Shown here in pieces: positions 59,379-64,000 of a DNA stretch of 64,000 bases. Source of the stretch: Siphonodentalium dalli (lineage: Eukaryota; Mollusca; Scaphopoda; Gadilida; Siphonodentaliidae); NCBI GenBank assembly GCA_032622095.1, contig CP136066.1, positions 132,217,917-132,281,916 on the forward strand, read 5' to 3'. The notes under the pieces were generated by a model. That model did not search any database. It saw only the letters and a program-made list of their open reading frames with translations, and was not told the origin of the DNA. A program made the position numbers and the translations under genes. The number at the start of each line of letters is the position of its first letter. The stretch's first letter is position 1.

Positions 59379-61185
59379 GCTCACCTGAGACGAAACGAAG
59401 TCTCCGGTGGAGCTATAGTCATCACTCTTTAAACTTCTTCTCTGGAACCATAAGACCGAATGGGTTCATATTTGGTGTGGATGTTCCCAAGGTGACTCAC
59501 ATTCAGATTTGTTCAAATGAGGTCACTGGGTCAAATAGTTGCGAAGTCAGGGCCATAACTCTTTCCCTCCATAGTAATTCTTTTAAACATCTTCTCAAAT
59601 ACCATCAGACCAAATGGGTTCATATTTGGTATGAAGGATCCTTGGGTCACTGGGGTTCAGATTTGTTCAAATGAGGTCACTGGGTCAAATGTGGGCGGGG
59701 CCAGGGACATAACTCCAAAAAATAAAAAATAAATTATTTTTTTATTTAACTCCATGGTCAATTATATATATATATTGTATCCCCTGGCCCTTTACTCAAG
59801 TTCACTGCTTCTGCCACCCTGGTCCCAAAAATAATATTTACTCAAATTCTTGATAGAGAATCATTAATAAGAAGCATTTACTTTGGCTCTAACTGTATGC
59901 GGGGTATGCCTACACATGTCAAGTGAAATCTGACATTTTTATAAACATTCCCTGGAGATCTGCTAGAGGTCATTAATTCCCAATTACAACAACAATCTAT
60001 CATATACATGTATTGTTCAAATCTTTCAACAGGACATTTAACACTTCACTAGAACATATTTGGCAAACTTGAAAAGTGTTCTTTGAAAGAACCACCAACT
60101 CTATTTAGCTCATATTTAATATTGAGGCTCCTTTGGTGATGTGTAATTCAGATTTGTTCAATCAGGGTCACCAGGTCAAGTAGGTGCAAGGCCAGCTACA
60201 TTACTCTTTCTCTCCATATAGTAATTCATGATATGTCTTCTATGCAAGAATCAAATGTCCTATTTTGCTTATAGTTGGTATGAAATTATCTTGGGTGACA
60301 GATTTGTGAAAATGGGACCACAAAGTCGAATAAGGGCAGAGCCAGAGACATAACTATTTCACCACATAGTAATTCTTAAAATATGTTTGCAAGAGCCAAG
60401 AACTAGTTGGCTTATTTAGCATGGAATGTTCTTGTTTGACTGCAATTCAATTTTTTTTAATGGGGTAACCTGGTCAAATAGGGGCCAACGAAGGACAGTT
60501 TCCCTCTTTAATAATATGCTTCCTTCACAAGGACCATCAGGTCTATTTTACTGATATTTAGTATGAAGGGTTCTTTGGTGTCTGGGATTCAAATTTATTC
60601 AGATGGGGGTCACCAGGTTAAATAGGGTGGGACCAGGGACATAACTGTATGTCTCTATAGTAATTCTTAAAATGTCTTCTGAAGAGAAGTTGGACTATTT
60701 AGCTTACATATAGTATGGAGGATCCTTTAGTGACTGAGATTAAGATTTGTTAACATGAGGTCAACCTGTTAAGAAATGACAGGGCTATGGGGAGTTAACA
60801 CTTTTGTGTCCAATAAAATCATTGAAATACCAAATTCATTAAAACATCTACCTTGGAACTAACTGACTGATTAATCTGACATACATGTATGGTGTTTTGG
60901 GTCCATGGATAATTGGGCTACAAACATGTCTAAATGGTTTTATAAAAAGGCGCTTGTGAGATTGGAAATTTCCAACAATTGAGAAAGTTTGAGATGTCGG
61001 TTGTGAAATTCCAACCTAAGACTTGGGAGTCTGGAGCCCGGTCGGGAGGGGACTTGTTGAGCTGGAGGAGGGGGGGTGATCAGTAGTGTACAGTTGGTAA
61101 TTTAAAGGTGGATATTCACCGATCTACATACATGAAGCCTCTCTAGCCACATATCGTGTTTAGATCTACTTCTTTTAAAGTGATT
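59379..61185. mobile_element. Family G, copy 2, 3' end decayed
   Basis: It starts AGCTCACCTGAGACGAAACG and TCTCCGGTGGAGCT. Units repeat TTCATATTTGGT, CAGATTTGTTCAAATGAGGT, CCAGGTCAA and GGCCATAACTCTTTCCCTCC, increasingly diverged to about 60780. A weak match to the 3' module lies near 61140-61185. Confidence 0.55.
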
Positions 61186-61423
61186 ATGAAAAGTAATCGA
61201 CCCCTTAACCACAGCAGAATTACGGGTAACTTTTCAGGATTTAAACTTTTCAGGATTTAGTCGGGAATATTCACACATGCAACAAAATGATCTGCAATCT
61301 TTGGACATTGATAAGAAAGCCATAACTATTTTTAATTGAGTTATGACAGCACAGGTCTGTTCAGAATCGCATTGACAGACACCTGTCAATCATTGAGGTT
61401 TAATTTGTGAGATTTAATTCTGT

Positions 61424-61876
61424 TAGGTCTGTCCGTGCGTCAACAATTGCCTTCGGCACGCCCTGCAGGCTGCATCCCTCATCCTATCTTCACTGAACTT
61501 CAAGGTGACCTATAAATTTTGGTAGCTATAAAGTTTTTCCGAATTTCGATGAAAAGCATGGCGCCAGCAGCCAGCTTGGAATTTAAATTTGAATCCATCA
61601 GCAAACCCTGCAGCCCGTATTTATGGCCAGATAATTTTTAGCTCAACTTTACTTTGTTAAAAATCATGGGCGCCTGGAACCATCTTGGATTTCACATTTG
61701 AATCCATCGGCATTCGGCACACCCTGCAGCCCACATTTAATAATGGAGAAATCTTTGAAATTTATTTCATTTACACAATACAATCCATTTTACTGAAACT
61801 TTTTTACTTTCCTTTATCTTTCTATTGACGGCTCATTATAATATTATTGAGCTGCAGTATCACTGACAGTTTCATT
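61424..61876. mobile_element. Family C, copy 4, rearranged
   Basis: GTCCGTGCGTCAACAATTGC, CACGCCCTGCAGGCTGCATC, an internal second start (TTTTTAGCTCAACTTTACTT at about 61636), then GAGCTGCAGTATCACTGACA and GTTTCATTTT at the end. Confidence 0.5.
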
Positions 61877-64000
61877 TTATATAAATGACATGTGTCTCAG
61901 TTGTACTCATGCAAGCTTTCCTTCACCCTGATATTAAGTGTAAAACAAAATGACTGTAAAACTTCATATCACTTTTAAATATAACTTTGGAATGAACTAT
62001 CAACACACTGGTTGCGGAATTCAAGGTAAACATCCTTAATAATGATAAATCTATATTAATATATCTGTAGTTCAGGTGGGATGATGATGAAAAATATGTG
62101 CATCTCTTTAAAAAAAATAATTTATGGTTGCTTTGTATTTGTGGCATGATGTTATTGGCTGATGGGAAAAATTAGTCCCTCTTATCCATAAACACACAGT
62201 AGTTTATATAAACAGACATTCTGGCAATACACCAGTCATGTGGGGTGAAGCCTACAGCTTTACATGGGTATTATATATTGTAACAGCATGCACACATCCA
62301 AAGTGTTCACACAAGGTGTTAAACATTGGTGATGATTTTAGTAGCCATGATTGCAGTTAATGGCTGCAAGAACACCTGGGGAAAATGATAAAATAGTTGT
62401 CAGTATTTGCTGCTTGGCCAAAGAAAGTTAGTTGGGTACATGGGTGTGTGTTTACTGTTGTGTGTCTAACACCTGGTTCAAGAAGCAGTCATGAATGAAT
62501 GCTAGCCTGAGAACATAAAGTGATGTGCTCAGGCAGATACAATAGGGTTGAAATGTAACATTGAGGTATGACCCTTATGTTCCCTAGGTGGTATTCTCTT
62601 TTGTCATGTGTCTGCTGTTTTTTATTGGTCTATGCTTCGTTTACAGTTGTATTTCCAGTCTACTTAAGGGGCATCCCCCAATTGAAAGTATCTTGAATGT
62701 GTCAAAAATGTGTTTATCATCAGTTACATGTATCATTGGAATTATTTTTTCTCCACAAAATTGACTATATACTGATACAGGAATTTTGCAACTACATGTA
62801 TTTCAAATTGGCTTTTGACAATGGATAAACCTAATTGTGACCAACTTAAGACATTCAGAGCAGGCCTACTCTTCAACGCAACCATTGAAAATGTCTATAA
62901 TTTACCGGTATACCCTAGATATTCGAAGTATAACATTTAAAAACTAAACAAAAATATATAAACATTTTGCGTTAAATCACATAGAAATCTGCACGGGCTA
63001 CAGGTCCTACTGTTCGTCTGATCATCATGAAATTTGTCATGGATGTTAATATTGACATGTAGATGGGAACGAGTCATTTTGGGGTCATTCGGCAAAAAAA
63101 CATGGCCGCCAGTGGCCATTTTGGATTTCAAAATTCAATCCATTAGCACGGGCTACAGGCCGGAGTGTTCATCTGATCATCATGAAATTTGTCATGGAAG
63201 TTAATATTGACATGTAGATGGGAATGAGTATTTTTGGGGCCGTTAGGCCAAAAAATATGGCCACCAGCAGCCATCTTGGATTTTACTCTTTGCATGACTA
63301 AATTCTTTGGCACGGGCTACAGGTCGTACCTTTGGTCGGACCATCATGAAATTTGTCATGAATGTTAACAATAACATGTAGATGGGAATGAGTCATTTGG
63401 CCAAAAAACATGGCTGCCAGCAGCCATCTTGGAATTCACATACATGCGCTCAACGCATGCGTTTTACGGATGCGTTAGGCGGACGTCTGTGTTAAGCTTT
63501 CACATACCTCCGTTTACCTCTGCGCGTACCCGTCTATTAGCGGATGCGTGAAGAATTATTTGTGTTTACATATTGTCCTTTCGTCATGGATTCCCCGGCG
63601 ACGAGAACGTTTAGCAATATAGTTTGGTAATATATCCCATGATATTGATATATTTAACAGAAATACCGACATACCCAATGCTGATTTATGGTATAGTGAA
63701 TATTGAATCTATATTGATGTTGACTTGAATTTATAGCATCTGTTAAAACAACTGATGAACCACCCTCCCCAAAATAAACAACAAATACTATACACACTGT
63801 GTCACCCTGCCATCATGCATGAACTGAGATCTTAATTGCCTTCATATTCTCCATGTCCGTCGTTTATAATAGTTTCCCATGAATTTTGGGACATCTGTGC
63901 ATCGTGGTATCCAATATTTTTAGGATTGAAGAGGTGGTCATATTTCCGTACTGAATCTATAAGTTCCTCATCAAAACAAGCGTCGTACCTATTCTTTTTA
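61877..64000. other. Presumed intron, little recognised
   Basis: Apart from the family C core copy, 63440-63560 is CpG-rich with repeated GGATGCG/CGCATGCG words. No coding exon seen. Confidence 0.4.
62985..63432. repeat. Family C, copy 5 (core only)
   Basis: Three diverged units with GCACGGGCTACAGGTC, CATCATGAAATTTGTCATG, GACATGTAGATGGGAA and GCCATCTTGGA. Neither terminus is present. Confidence 0.55.

Noticed and set aside
59225-59674. 149-codon plus-strand frame
   Set aside because: Its second half is the family G start and core, and the first half shows no domain.

Overview
The window is AT-rich, repeat-dense, intron-bearing eukaryotic DNA. It has no operons, no prokaryotic genes and no long intact ORFs. 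The style fits a marine invertebrate, most likely a lophotrochozoan and perhaps a bivalve mollusc. The reasons are frequent TACATGTA and ACCGGT words, and many tandem-core elements with GTCC/GTCT microsatellites that resemble the bivalve 'pearl' and Helitron-derived HINE repeats. The taxonomic guess is inference; the sequence alone does not name the species.

Host gene content: two plus-strand coding exons of one gene are clear, at 23091-23147 and 31106-31205. Together they encode the N-terminal activation domain 1 of an E-protein (class I bHLH factor of the TCF3/TCF4/TCF12/daughterless family). The split falls exactly between ...LDFSA and MFSPP..., with canonical AG/GT sites and a 7,958-bp intron. 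I found no further coding exon, so everything after 31205 is probably a very long intron. Everything before 23068 is probably upstream intron or intergenic DNA.

Left third (1-17 kb): a run of non-autonomous DNA elements with recognisable terminal inverted repeats (TIRs) and, in several cases, target-site duplications (TSDs). They lie at 2943-4328, 5375-6392, 7853-9740 (9-bp TSD, with a dead LINE reverse transcriptase inside), 11145-11941 and 12143-13033 (9-bp TSD). A retroposed unit at 13273-14356 has a 12-bp TSD and carries a 294-codon ORF. There are also strong hairpins at 1563-1643, 1644-1738, 5071-5222 and 10055-10210.

Middle and right (17-64 kb): dominated by what looks like one superfamily of mobile repeats in several families, called A, B, C, G and H here. 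Each copy starts with a palindrome of about 30 nt, often continues with a GTCC/GTCT microsatellite and 130-175-bp tandem core units, and ends with a short hairpin followed by a CCTYTYRTT-like tail. Three insertions (21097-21984, 44777-46824, 53581-55333) can be checked against uninterrupted relatives in this same window. They sit in T-runs with either no duplication or only TT duplicated, as expected for rolling-circle Helitron/Helentron-type elements. A 161-bp satellite with a three-monomer higher-order repeat sits at 34743-36345 inside one nest. Other elements are two hAT-type (24300-25196 with a perfect 8-bp TSD; 40896-41757), three TTAA-flanked MITEs (46294-46710, 47161-47551, 48042-48229), and larger TIR elements at 49115-51888 and 56355-58364. 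The last of these carries about nine copies of GTCATTCCTGTTACC.

The picture is a developmental regulator whose large introns have become a layered record of transposition, in which the order of many insertions can be read directly.
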